This document shows, piece by piece, positions 29,213-38,225 of a DNA stretch of 49,391 nucleotides. Where the stretch lies: NCBI RefSeq assembly GCF_021531995.1, contig NZ_JAFBIZ010000006.1, forward strand, positions 1-49,391, written 5' to 3'. A program made the translations under genes and the position numbers. A model generated the notes under the pieces. The model saw only the letters and a program-made list of their open reading frames with translations, made no database searches and was not told where the DNA came from. How positions within the stretch are numbered: position 1 is the first letter of the stretch; each line of letters opens with the position of its first letter. The DNA comes from Faecalicatena contorta. GTDB lineage: Bacteria; Bacillota; Clostridia; Lachnospirales; Lachnospiraceae.

Positions 29213-30720
29213 GCACGGTCGCTCCTTTCCTGTTCCAGACGTGTTTCGATCGCCCCTACTACCGTTTCAAGCACTTTAATTCTTGCATAATATTTACAGT
29301 TTCCTTCTACAACAATCCATGGAGCCTTCGGGGTAGATGTCCGAATCAGCATCTCATTTACGGCTTCTTCGTACTGTTCCCATTTTTCCCGGTTTCGCCA
29401 GTCCTCCTCTGTGATCTTCCACTGTTTTTCCGGACTTTCCTGCCTTGCTTTAAATCTTCGCTCTTGTTCATCCTTATCGATCTGCATCCAGAACTTCAAA
29501 ACAATCGCTCCTGCATCTGTAAGATCACGCTCCATATCATTAATTTCCTTATAAGCTCTCTGCCATTCCAGTTTCGTACAGAACCCCTCAATTCTCTCAA
29601 CCATCACTCTTCCATACCAGGTTCGGTCAAATATCGTAATATGTCCGGCTTTTGGCATATCTGTCCAGAAACGCCACAGATAATGATGCGCCTTTTCCCT
29701 CTCAGTCGGAGAAGCTGTCGGATGCACCACATATCCCCTGGGATCCATCTTTCTCGTCAGACGCTTAATCGCTCCTCCTTTACCGCCTGCATCCCATCCC
29801 TCAAAACCAATGACAACCGGAATCCTTTTCCGGTACAATTCTCCATGGAGTAACTCGATCCGCTGCTGCAGTACTGCCAGTCTTTTCTTATACTCCTCTT
29901 TTGAATAAGATAATGTCAGATCTGCCTTTGCAAGAATGGATTCCCTCTTATCACATTCCTGCTCCGACTCCTCCTGTACGGTCTGCTCCTGCTCTGTCTT
30001 TTCCTTCGCCTGTTTCACCTGCTCCTCCAGGCGTTCTGCCACAATTGCATAGATTCTGGCTGTCGCGTATCTGCGATCTGTTGCTTCCACAATATGCCAC
30101 GGTGCGTACTGTGTATCTGTGCGATTCAACATTTCTTCGTTCATTGCCTGATATTTTTCAAATTTCTGATTTCGTTTCCAATCTCCCTTACTGACCCTCC
30201 ACGCTGTTTCCGGAGATGCAGACAATTGTTCAAACCTTCGCTTCTGCTCTGCCTGATCAATGGCCAGAAATATCTTGATAATCACCATACCATCTGCTGT
30301 CAGCTGCTCTTCAAAAGAGCAGATCGAATGATATGCCCTGTCAAGATCTCTCTTTTTCGTCTTTTTATCAAACCGATCCACCAGAACCTTTCGATACCAG
30401 CTGCTGTCATAGATTGCAATTCTTCCCTTTTCCGGAAGCTTCGTCCAGAACCTCCACATAAATGGATGCATCCGTTCCTCTTCCGTCTCGTTTTTTACCG
30501 CATATACCTCAAATCCTCTCGGATCCAGTGCCTGTATCAATTCCCCGATCTGGAGCCCTTTTCCTGATGCTCCATATCCTTCAAAAGCTATCATAACCGG
30601 AATTCCGAGACTTCTGCACTCCCTCTGAAGCCTTCCAATCCTGTTCTCAAGTTCAACCATCTTTTCCTTATATTCTGACTTTCCCATTGACTTCGTAAGA
30701 TCCAGCTTCTCTAACATCAT
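29209..30720 (-). CDS. Two-domain PPK2-type polyphosphate:AMP/ADP phosphotransferase
   Basis: A polyphosphate-using nucleotide kinase with two tandem PPK2 domains. The first has Walker A FEGYGASGKGLQIGEL (about residue 45) and the second FEGWDAGGKGGAIKRL (about 310), each followed by a DPRG-containing block and a WYGRV or WYRKV lid motif. The double-domain layout (about 500 residues) is that of class II enzymes, which phosphorylate AMP; substrate is inferred. The charged linker (about 240-265) is rich in E and Q. The start at 30720 has GGAGG 5 nt upstream; the next codon (30717) and 30744 are alternatives. It leads the dgt-dnaG-rpoD unit. Confidence 0.9.
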   Translation of the reverse strand: MMLEKLDLTKSMGKSEYKEKMVELENRIGRLQRECRSLGIPVMIAFEGYGASGKGLQIGELIQALDPRGFEVYAVKNETEEERMHPFMWRFWTKLPEKGRIAIYDSSWYRKVLVDRFDKKTKKRDLDRAYHSICSFEEQLTADGMVIIKIFLAIDQAEQKRRFEQLSASPETAWRVSKGDWKRNQKFEKYQAMNEEMLNRTDTQYAPWHIVEATDRRYATARIYAIVAERLEEQVKQAKEKTEQEQTVQEESEQECDKRESILAKADLTLSYSKEEYKKRLAVLQQRIELLHGELYRKRIPVVIGFEGWDAGGKGGAIKRLTRKMDPRGYVVHPTASPTEREKAHHYLWRFWTDMPKAGHITIFDRTWYGRVMVERIEGFCTKLEWQRAYKEINDMERDLTDAGAIVLKFWMQIDKDEQERRFKARQESPEKQWKITEEDWRNREKWEQYEEAVNEMLIRTSTPKAPWIVVEGNCKYYARIKVLETVVGAIETRLEQERSDRA

Positions 30721-30828
30721 CCATTCCTCCTCACTCCGAAACATTTCTTTCCACTTCCGTCTCCATCAGATTTCTCAATTTTTTCTTTTATTATACACGA
30801 TACAATACTTAATTCATACAAAATCAAT

Positions 30829-30857
30829 AAAAAAAGACTCAGGCTTTTGCCTGAGTC
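30829..30857 (-). terminator. Terminator of tRNA-Leu
   Basis: On the minus strand a perfect 9-bp stem (30836-30844 with 30849-30857) with a 4-nt loop is followed by seven T residues, 8 nt beyond the tRNA. Confidence 0.92.
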
Positions 30858-30864
30858 TATATAC

Positions 30865-30949
30865 TGCGGAAGATGGGACTTGAACCCACACAGCTAAAAC
30901 AGCTACAAGATCCTTAGTCTTGCTCGTCTGCCAGTTCCGACACTTCCGC
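30865..30949 (-). tRNA. tRNA-Leu, anticodon AAG
   Basis: An 85-nt class II tRNA. The acceptor stem pairs 30943-30949 with 30866-30872, with A as discriminator. The anticodon stem CAAGA/TCTTG holds the loop CTAAGGA, so the anticodon is AAG (30913-30915), reading CUU and, if A34 becomes inosine, also CUC and CUA. The long variable arm AGCT/AGCT and the T loop TTCAAGT are standard. CCA is not encoded. Confidence 0.95.
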
Positions 30950-30981
30950 ATTTGTCTGTCGCTCTCGCGCTGACAAAATAT

Positions 30982-31010
30982 ATAATACATCATCACTTTC
31001 AAAATGTCAA
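30982..31010 (-). promoter_or_regulatory. Strong promoter of tRNA-Leu
   Basis: On the minus strand a perfect TTGACA (31005-31010) and TATTAT (30982-30987) are 17 bp apart, 32 bp before the tRNA. Confidence 0.85.
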
Positions 31011-31018
31011 CAAATATT

Positions 31019-31567
31019 TTACAAATTTTTCAAATTTTTCAAAATGTTCTTTCTAATATAGAAAAAGGTTTTTTCTTCGCCTTCTTCAGCCAGCATCTTA
31101 AGCAGCTTATGCAGCAGAGCCGCCGTCTCGGGATGGATCATTTTTCCAAGCTTTGCTGCCCCCTGCTTATAATATTCCAAAGGGTGGCAGTCTTTGTACC
31201 GGTCTCCCTGATAAGTTTTGGAAGCAGCAACCCGATCCATGAACATCTCAATGACATATCTGGTCGGCATCTTCTGCCCCACGATCCCCTCCTCCGGATT
31301 CACACTGTAATCAATCCAATACTCATAATGATGCTTGTTTCTTCCTTTATGATGAAGCCACGCCTTCGAATATCCGGTAGCTTCACGCTCTGCATTATTC
31401 GGACTACGATTGCCCTGATAATACTTGCACCCCACAAGGAATTCCGTCGGGGAATACTTTGACAGATCATGAAGCAGTCCTTGTCTGTATAACCCTACCT
31501 TAAAACAATGCTTCATTACCAGATATTTATGATGATTAATTGTTCGCAAATGCTGCCATGCTTTCAT
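31019..31567 (-). CDS. DUF5662 family protein
   Basis: A 182-residue soluble protein of unknown function. It matches what I know of DUF5662: an N-terminal MKAWQHLRTINHHKYLVMKH, then GLLHDLSKYSPTEF with an HD-like pair, and HHKGRNKHHYEYWID. The ordered His and Asp residues suggest a metal-binding fold related to HD hydrolases, but no activity is known. It lies 27 nt after the inactive debranching-type gene, with GAGG 5 nt before the ATG, so the two may be cotranscribed. Confidence 0.75.
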   Translation of the reverse strand: MKAWQHLRTINHHKYLVMKHCFKVGLYRQGLLHDLSKYSPTEFLVGCKYYQGNRSPNNAEREATGYSKAWLHHKGRNKHHYEYWIDYSVNPEEGIVGQKMPTRYVIEMFMDRVAASKTYQGDRYKDCHPLEYYKQGAAKLGKMIHPETAALLHKLLKMLAEEGEEKTFFYIRKNILKNLKNL

Positions 31568-31594
31568 AATTGCCTCATTCCACTTTCCAATTCT

Positions 31595-33286
31595 CTACCG
31601 GGCGATCATAACCATAATCGTCCTTTCTTTGATATCAATGATACGCTGGCCCTCCATCAACACGGGTTCATCAAGAACACCCAGATCTGTAGATGCCATC
31701 AGATACCATTTTTTCCCTTTTGGCAATGCCGGAACCGCAAATGAATGTTCCAGCCAATGCATATTATAAGCGACAAACCAGTCTTCACTGTCCATATATG
31801 CACCACTGTAATATACACCAAGCTGTCTGCTTGATACCTCCGACTGCACCTGCCATGCATTTTCTCCATGATAAGATACATCCGGCACTCCACAGGAGGA
31901 ACGGTCGATTCCCAACAGTTCTTTTTCCGGTGCAAAGATCGAATACTCTCTGCGGATTCGGATCAGGCCACGGACAAACTCATACAGTTCCTTTCCTTTT
32001 TCCAGTTTTTTCCAGTCCAGCCAGCCAATCGGATTATCCTGACAATATGCATTATTATTGCCTTTCTGCGTATTTGCAAATTCATCTCCTGCGAGAATAC
32101 ATGGCGTACCCTGAGACAGAAGCACCAGAAAATATGCATTGCGAATCTGTTTTTTCCGAAGCTCCAGAACCGCCTTTTTCCTTGTCGGCCCCTCTGCTCC
32201 ACAGTTCCAGCTGAAGTTATAATCCGAACCATCCCGGTTATTCTCTCCATTGGCTTCATTATGCTTTCCGTCGTATGACACCAGGTCATTAAGGGTAAAT
32301 CCATTCTGACCGGTAATACTGTTGAACGAATCCTGGTTCTCAGCATGATGCTTCAGCCAGTAGATCACATCATTGATCATACCTTCATCGCCCTTTAAAA
32401 AACGGCGCATAGTTGTCTGAAATCCCAACTGATGCACCATCAGCTTTGTACCTTTGAGGATCGGATCTTCCCGAAGCTCATCTACGGACAGAAGAACCGG
32501 GTTTACGATAAATCCGTCAATATGGTACTGCATTACATAATATCGCAGGCATTCAACCATCATCTGTCTGGAAATATCATCTGAAAATGGCATTTCGAGA
32601 ACGACCTCGATTCCACACCTATGACATTCCTTTACCATATCTTTCAGACCATTCACTCCATCTCCGGTACTGGAATATGCACTCTTCGGTGCAAAATAAT
32701 ACGCACTCCCATATCCCCAGTAATTGCAGTTTGGCATACATTCTTCAAACTCATAGACCGGCATACAGTGGATCTGATTGATTCCCAGCTCACAGAGATA
32801 AGGAAGCTTTTCAATCAATCCCTGAAATGTTCCTTTATTTTTCACCTGTGAAGAAGGATGTTTTGTAAATCCGCGCACATGAAGGCTGTAGGCAATCACT
32901 TGATGATAAGGAATCCGAAGTGGCTGATCTCCTTCCCAATCGAAAGTATGATTTATCAGGACGCCTCTTACTTCATGTTCCTGCACATTTCTTTTATTCT
33001 GCCACTCTTCTCTGCCTGCAATTGCTCTGGCATATGGATCGACCATAATCTCTCCATCTACTTTATAATTGTATTCATACTCCAATGGCTCAATATCCTG
33101 CAACGCAATCGCACGCACTTCCCCCACGGACAATTCCATCTCATATTCATCACATGGCTTTTGTTCTCCTCTTCGGTACAAAAGCAGCCGACACTCCCTG
33201 TTCTTCGGAACCGCTACTGCAAAGTTCACCTGATTGTCGTTTACTGTAACTCCTATTGGTATCGGTTGTCCCTGTATCTGTCTCAT
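31595..33286 (-). CDS. GH13 isoamylase/debranching-like protein lacking catalytic residues
   Basis: It aligns by eye with glycogen debranching enzymes of the GlgX/TreX type: an N-terminal early-set (CBM48-like) domain (about residues 1-95), a barrel with NYWGYGSAYYFAPKSAY, KHNEANGEN, and SQGTPCILAGDEFANTQKGN, and a C-terminal sheet domain. All catalytic positions differ. Region I reads LEMPFSD instead of DVVxNH. Region II has DGFIVN where DGFRFD holds the nucleophile (N262, with the arginine replaced by I260). Region III has VHQ for AEP (H285 at the acid/base). Region IV has QN for HD (327-328). It is thus probably a glucan-binding pseudoenzyme. Length 563 is shorter than GlgX. AGGAGG lies 7 nt before the ATG. 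Confidence 0.85.
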   Translation of the reverse strand: MRQIQGQPIPIGVTVNDNQVNFAVAVPKNRECRLLLYRRGEQKPCDEYEMELSVGEVRAIALQDIEPLEYEYNYKVDGEIMVDPYARAIAGREEWQNKRNVQEHEVRGVLINHTFDWEGDQPLRIPYHQVIAYSLHVRGFTKHPSSQVKNKGTFQGLIEKLPYLCELGINQIHCMPVYEFEECMPNCNYWGYGSAYYFAPKSAYSSTGDGVNGLKDMVKECHRCGIEVVLEMPFSDDISRQMMVECLRYYVMQYHIDGFIVNPVLLSVDELREDPILKGTKLMVHQLGFQTTMRRFLKGDEGMINDVIYWLKHHAENQDSFNSITGQNGFTLNDLVSYDGKHNEANGENNRDGSDYNFSWNCGAEGPTRKKAVLELRKKQIRNAYFLVLLSQGTPCILAGDEFANTQKGNNNAYCQDNPIGWLDWKKLEKGKELYEFVRGLIRIRREYSIFAPEKELLGIDRSSCGVPDVSYHGENAWQVQSEVSSRQLGVYYSGAYMDSEDWFVAYNMHWLEHSFAVPALPKGKKWYLMASTDLGVLDEPVLMEGQRIIDIKERTIMVMIAR

Positions 33287-33353
33287 GTCATATCCTCCTG
33301 TTCAAGTGTGCATCAGCTCTGCTGGTACCTCCTGAAGTGATGCCTTTCCCGCT

Positions 33354-34370
33354 TTATTGCCATCCATCTACACCATACATATCAACATTTTCTTCATCAA
33401 TCATAAATACATCTTCATATGTTTCTTTTTCATAGTCTTTTCCATTCATCATACAGATTGCCACTTTTGCTGCAGTCTTTCCCATATTGATCGGTGATTG
33501 TGCTGCAGTCCCGGCAATCTGACTGCCGGTCTTCATAAGTTCTTTCTTGATATCCGGCGATCCATCCACTCCGTATATCAGGACTTTATCCATGCCGGCA
33601 AGGTTGAGTGCTGTCTTAGCAGCCACCGCTGTCTGGTCATTTCCACACATAATTGCAGTCAGCTCCGGGTTCTCACTTATGATCTTTTTTGCACCTTCCA
33701 GCCCCTTTTCGAAACTTCCGTCGGTATTCTCTCTCGCTACCACTTCAAATCCATTCTCAGCTTTGGCAATGGCTTCTTCAAATCCCGTGATACGGTCATT
33801 CACCGAATTCTGAGCAGTCGCCTCCAAAATAGCGATCTTTCCGCCATCCGGACACTTTTCAATCAGATCTTCTCCGCAGATTCTTCCGGCTTTCTGATTA
33901 TCCGATCCTATGTACGCATCTACATAATCCATTTCTTTTACCTGGGTGTCCACATTGATAATCTTCACCCCCGCCTCTTTCAGAGCCTCCAGAGATGGAG
34001 TGATTGCTTCCCAATCAACAGGGCACAGAAAGATTGCATCAATTCCTTCATCTATCATCTCCTGAATCTGCTGTTCCTGAAGTTCTGCATCTGATGCCGG
34101 ATCCTTTGTGATCAGCTGACACTCATCTTCATCCAATACTTCCTTAATTGCCTTCTCCAATGTTATAAAATATGGATTTTCCATATCAATTGCCGAAAAT
34201 CCGAATACCAGTACGTCTTCTTCCTCTTCTTTTTCCTCTTTTTCTTCATCCTCTGTATCTTCTGTAATCGCATTATCTACCGGCTTGCCTGCCTGCTTCT
34301 TGCATGCAGATAATGCGAAAATGCATACCAGCATGACTGCCAGTACACTGATGATTCTCTTTCTTTGCAT
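33354..34370 (-). CDS. Sugar-type ABC transporter substrate-binding lipoprotein
   Basis: A periplasmic-binding-protein-like fold of the RbsB/LacI type (Peripla_BP_4), anchored as a lipoprotein. The signal peptide MQRKRIISVLAVMLVCIF ends in the lipobox LSAC (C22). A very acidic linker (about residues 32-52) precedes the binding domain, which contains FGFSAIDMENPYF, DGSFEKGLEGAKKII and the hinge VDGSPDIKKEL. Length 338. The start at 34370 has AAGGAGG 8 nt upstream; the frame extends to 34403 without support. No ATPase or permease gene is next to it, so it is an orphan receptor or works with unlinked partners. Ligand unknown, probably a sugar or autoinducer-like compound. Confidence 0.9.
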   Translation of the reverse strand: MQRKRIISVLAVMLVCIFALSACKKQAGKPVDNAITEDTEDEEKEEKEEEEDVLVFGFSAIDMENPYFITLEKAIKEVLDEDECQLITKDPASDAELQEQQIQEMIDEGIDAIFLCPVDWEAITPSLEALKEAGVKIINVDTQVKEMDYVDAYIGSDNQKAGRICGEDLIEKCPDGGKIAILEATAQNSVNDRITGFEEAIAKAENGFEVVARENTDGSFEKGLEGAKKIISENPELTAIMCGNDQTAVAAKTALNLAGMDKVLIYGVDGSPDIKKELMKTGSQIAGTAAQSPINMGKTAAKVAICMMNGKDYEKETYEDVFMIDEENVDMYGVDGWQ

Positions 34371-34538
34371 TATATCTTCCTCCTTATGTATGCGATGATA
34401 CACAGCTTTATTCTACAACATTTCTGGCATTTTGGCTACTGTTTTCAGTTTTACAGTCATTCTCTCGAAAACATCCTTGCTTTTTAAGTACACCTCTGTT
34501 ACAGTTAAACTAGTGATATAGAAAAGGAGAATGCGGCT

Positions 34539-34847
34539 ATGAATGAAACAATCGATAATGATGGATATGTAACAATTGAGCTGACCCTTGACAATGATGA
34601 AGTAATCCAGTGTGCGATCCTTACTGTATTCGAAGCAGGCGGGGAAGAATATATCGCGCTTGTTCCACTGGATGACAATATGGAATTTGATGCAGACAGT
34701 GACATCTACCTCTATCGTTACAGCGAAGATGAAAACGGCGAACCGGAACTCGGCAACATCGAAGATGACGATGAGTATGAGGCTGCCGCTGATGCTTTCG
34801 ACGAATGGATGGATACGCTGGAACTGGAAGATTCAGACGAGGAGTAG
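34539..34847 (+). CDS. DUF1292 family acidic protein
   Basis: A small (102 residues), very acidic protein of the DUF1292 (YrzB-like) family, function unknown. The family core is ITIELTLDNDEVIQC-like (here VTIELTLDNDEVIQCAI) followed by EYIALVPLD and IYLYRY. AAAGGAG lies before the ATG. A possible promoter (TTGCTT at about 34477, TACAGT 17 bp later) is weak. Its last 15 bp overlap the end of the convergent helicase gene. Confidence 0.88.
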   Translation: MNETIDNDGYVTIELTLDNDEVIQCAILTVFEAGGEEYIALVPLDDNMEFDADSDIYLYRYSEDENGEPELGNIEDDDEYEAAADAFDEWMDTLELEDSDEE

Positions 34848-36671
34848 TTCATCAACAAAACGGGAGGGATTCATATCTTTCCCGTTTTTTTCTTTTACAT
34901 AGCTGATGATTAGTTTTCTCTTTGCCCTGGTCATCGCCACATAAAACAGGCGACGCTCCTCTTCGATCTCTTCTTCAGATCTTGCTTTCCGATACGGAGT
35001 ACTTCCTTCATTGCTCTCAATCATAAAAACTGTATCATATTCCAAACCTTTTGCGCTGTGCATCGTCATAAGTGCAACACCCTCCGTGCTTTCCCGCTTC
35101 TGATTTTGCACTTTTAACATCTCTCGATATCTCTCCACATGTGCAAACCACTCTGAAATGGTCTGATACTCTCTGGAATTCTGTTGAATCTCATGAATGA
35201 CTGCCATCAGATCTTCTTCCGGTATCTTCCGATAAGCCGCATATTCCCTCAGAAATTCATCGTATCCCATACTTTTCCTGATATATTGAATCGCCGCATA
35301 CGGAGTCTTATTCCGGATCATCTTCATATCCCATTCAAGCTGATTGATTCGATCCATCATCCATTCTTTATCACAATAGAAGTTTCGAATCGATTCATAA
35401 CTCACCTTTTTCTCGTTCAGGCATTCTCTGCTGATATATCTCTTTGGCCTGTTAGCAATCTGTAGAAAATATTTTCTGTCATACTCTCCCTGTGACAGAT
35501 GAAAGTAGCTGCTGATATCCACCCCGATAAAATGGTCATAAATATTGTTCAGATATTCTTTCATTGTAAATGGAATCTGATATTCCATCAGAACCTCCGA
35601 CAATGCTCTTGCATCCAGATTTGTACGATAAAGAATCGCAATCTGTGTATACGGAATTCCCCTTTCTGTATATTCACGAATCTTATCGATCACGTATCTG
35701 CTTTCTTCCATTGGATCTTTCACTTCCTGAACATGAACCGTTTCATCCGGTTTTTTTTCTGCAATAATCTCTTTCGCAAATCTTGTCTTGTTATGCCCGA
35801 TTACCTTCAAAGCACCTTTCACAATATAACCGGTAGATCTGTAATTCACATTCAGAAGAATTTGCCTGGCATCCGGATAATCCTTCACAAATTCCATCAT
35901 AATCCCTGGCTTTGCGCCCCGGAATCCATACACAGATTGATCATCATCTCCCACCACAAACAGATTATTCTCAGGTGCCGCCAACATCCGCACCACATCA
36001 TACTGTGCCTGATTGACATCCTGAAATTCATCCACCAGAATATAACGGAACTTTTTCTGCCATTTTTCCAGAATATCCGATCTGCTTCTGAACAAATCCC
36101 GGCACATTATCAGCATATCTTCAAAATCAATCTTTTTCCGTTTTCGTTTTTCATATTCATAAGACTGATATAGCTCGCGAAACCGCTCTTTCCCATATTT
36201 CAAAGAATCGTATTCCATAATATTAAGACAATTATTTTTTACATTTCCTATCTCCACAGTCAGATCCTGCAGATAGTCTTTTTCTTCATCCGCAGCCGGA
36301 ATCTCCTCCCAATCCATCTGAGAAATCAACTGACGGAGCAGAGTATACTTCTCCTCTTCCGTCAAAAGATTGGTCTGATTCAGATGATAGGCCCACTTCA
36401 GGATTCCATAATATATTCCATGAAAGGTACCAAAAGTAACCGCATATGCCGGTTGACCACATATTTTTCTGGTTCTTTCTTTCATCTCTTTTGCCGCATA
36501 CTTTGTAAAGGTAATGACCAGAATTTCTTCTGGTCTTACCTTATACTTCGTGATCAGATATTCAATTCTCTTTGCTATGGTAAGAGTTTTCCCGGAACCG
36601 GGACCGGCAAGAACCATACATGGTCCTTCTTTGTGGGCGACCGCCTCAGCCTGCGCTTGATTCAGACTCAT
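34833..36671 (-). CDS. UvrD/PcrA-like superfamily 1 DNA helicase
   Basis: An ATP-dependent 3'-5' helicase of the UvrD/Rep group. Motif I is AGPGSGKTLTIAKR (residues about 22-35), Ia is VITFTKYAAKEM, II is VDEFQDVNQAQYD, III is VGDDDQSVYGFRGA, V is MTMHSAKGLEYDTVF and VI is YVAMTRAKR. At 612 residues it lacks the C-terminal extension of PcrA (usually about 740), so it may be a paralogue rather than PcrA itself. It starts 10 nt after gltX. Its last codons contain the terminator hairpin of the convergent DUF1292 gene. Confidence 0.92.
   Translation of the reverse strand: MSLNQAQAEAVAHKEGPCMVLAGPGSGKTLTIAKRIEYLITKYKVRPEEILVITFTKYAAKEMKERTRKICGQPAYAVTFGTFHGIYYGILKWAYHLNQTNLLTEEEKYTLLRQLISQMDWEEIPAADEEKDYLQDLTVEIGNVKNNCLNIMEYDSLKYGKERFRELYQSYEYEKRKRKKIDFEDMLIMCRDLFRSRSDILEKWQKKFRYILVDEFQDVNQAQYDVVRMLAAPENNLFVVGDDDQSVYGFRGAKPGIMMEFVKDYPDARQILLNVNYRSTGYIVKGALKVIGHNKTRFAKEIIAEKKPDETVHVQEVKDPMEESRYVIDKIREYTERGIPYTQIAILYRTNLDARALSEVLMEYQIPFTMKEYLNNIYDHFIGVDISSYFHLSQGEYDRKYFLQIANRPKRYISRECLNEKKVSYESIRNFYCDKEWMMDRINQLEWDMKMIRNKTPYAAIQYIRKSMGYDEFLREYAAYRKIPEEDLMAVIHEIQQNSREYQTISEWFAHVERYREMLKVQNQKRESTEGVALMTMHSAKGLEYDTVFMIESNEGSTPYRKARSEEEIEEERRLFYVAMTRAKRKLIISYVKEKNGKDMNPSRFVDELLLV
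34857..34893 (+). terminator. Terminator of the DUF1292 gene, inside the helicase ORF
   Basis: A 9-bp stem (34857-34865 with 34880-34888) with a 14-nt loop is followed by T residues on the plus strand. It lies within the last 20 codons of the convergent helicase gene. On the minus strand the U-tract is poor. Confidence 0.8.
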
Positions 36672-36681
36672 CAGATTCCCC

Positions 36682-38145
36682 TTACTTACTTAACAATTCA
36701 ATACCCTTTTTTATTCGTCTTATAGATTCTTCTTTTCCAAGAATCTCCATGATCTCAGTTGCACCACCAGGTGTATTCTGTTTTCCGGAAACTGCTGTTC
36801 TGACCGGCCACATTACGAATCCGGTCTTTACTCCAGCTTCATCAACATATCCTTTTAACATCGCAAACAGAGCATCGTTACTGAAATCTTCCTGCTCTTC
36901 CAGAAGAGGAAGCACATCCTGAAGCACTTTCAGAGATTTTTCCTCATTGGTCTTCATTTTCTTGTGGCAATACATAGCTGTATCATATTCCGGCAATTCT
37001 TCGAAGAAATCAATCTGCTCTTTGATATCCGGGAAGATCTCGATTCTTGTCTTTACAAGCGCTGCAATCTTTTTCAGATCATAATCTTTTGTAACCACTT
37101 CTTTGATATAGGATTCTGCTCTTTCATAAAATGAATCAAAATCCATCTTCTTCAGATATTCCCCATTCATCCATTTCAGTTTTACAATATCAAATACAGC
37201 CGGAGACTTGCTCATATGGCGATAATCAAATTCTTTCACCAGTTCTTCCAGAGAGAAAATCTCCTGGTTTCCGGTCGGACACCATCCAAGAAGCGCAACA
37301 TAATTCACAACCGCTTCCGTTACGAATCCCTGATCAATCAGGTCTTCATAAGAAGAATGTCCACAGCGCTTGCTCAGTTTTTTATGATTTTCATCCGTAA
37401 TCAACGGACAGTGTACATATACCGGAATTTCCCATCCAAAAGCTTCATAGATCTTGTTGTATTTTGGTGCGGAAGACAGGTATTCGTTGCCGCGTACAAC
37501 ATGTGTAATCCCCATCAGATGGTCGTCAACTACATTCGCAAAATTATAAGTCGGATATCCGTCAGATTTGATCAGAATCAAATCATCAAGTTCTGCATTC
37601 GGTACAGAGATATCACCGTAAATCTCATCATGAAATGTCGTCGTGCCCTCTGTCGGCATATTAAAACGAATAACGTATGGTTTACCTGCCGCAAGGTTTG
37701 CCTCTACTTCTTCTTTGCTCAGTCCGAGACAATGCTTGTCATATACCACGATTTCTGTTCCGCCATCTTCCTCCGATACCCTGTTCTTCAGAGATTCCAG
37801 ACGTTCCTTGTCACAAAAACAATAATATGCATCTCCCTGTTCAATCAACTGTTTTGCATATTTCAAATATAATCCGGAAGCGTTACGCTCGCTCTGTACA
37901 TAAGGGCCAACACCTCCATCCTTATCCGGTCCTTCGTCGTGAACCAGTCCGGTCTCTGCCAGTGTGTGATAAATAATCTCCAGAGCACCTTCCACGAATC
38001 TTTCCTGATCCGTGTCTTCTATTCTTAACATAAAGTCGCCATTTTCATGCTTTGCAATCAGATACGCGTACAGCGCAGTTCTTAAGTTTCCCACATGCAT
38101 TCTTCCTGTAGGACTTGGTGCAAATCTTGTTCTTACCTTACTCAT
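36682..38145 (-). CDS. gltX: Glutamyl-tRNA synthetase
   Basis: A class I aminoacyl-tRNA synthetase that charges tRNA-Glu (and often tRNA-Gln in Firmicutes). The HIGH-type motif is in [20 protein letters not shown] (residues 8-27) and the KMSKS-type motif is KLSKRCG near residue 250. The zinc-like cluster region CFCDKERLE is present. Length 487 is normal. It is the first gene of gltX-helicase and has its own promoter. Confidence 0.97.
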   Translation of the reverse strand: MSKVRTRFAPSPTGRMHVGNLRTALYAYLIAKHENGDFMLRIEDTDQERFVEGALEIIYHTLAETGLVHDEGPDKDGGVGPYVQSERNASGLYLKYAKQLIEQGDAYYCFCDKERLESLKNRVSEEDGGTEIVVYDKHCLGLSKEEVEANLAAGKPYVIRFNMPTEGTTTFHDEIYGDISVPNAELDDLILIKSDGYPTYNFANVVDDHLMGITHVVRGNEYLSSAPKYNKIYEAFGWEIPVYVHCPLITDENHKKLSKRCGHSSYEDLIDQGFVTEAVVNYVALLGWCPTGNQEIFSLEELVKEFDYRHMSKSPAVFDIVKLKWMNGEYLKKMDFDSFYERAESYIKEVVTKDYDLKKIAALVKTRIEIFPDIKEQIDFFEELPEYDTAMYCHKKMKTNEEKSLKVLQDVLPLLEEQEDFSNDALFAMLKGYVDEAGVKTGFVMWPVRTAVSGKQNTPGGATEIMEILGKEESIRRIKKGIELLSK

Positions 38146-38195
38146 CGCAATTCATATCTCCTAATTCTTTCATAATTTTATCCATCGATTCTTAC

Positions 38196-38225
38196 ATTGT
38201 AGCACAATATCCATATATGCATCAA
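38196..38225 (-). promoter_or_regulatory. Candidate promoter of gltX
   Basis: On the minus strand TTGATG (38220-38225) and TACAAT (38196-38201) are 18 bp apart. The -35 box overlaps the stop codon of the upstream exporter gene. Confidence 0.5.
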
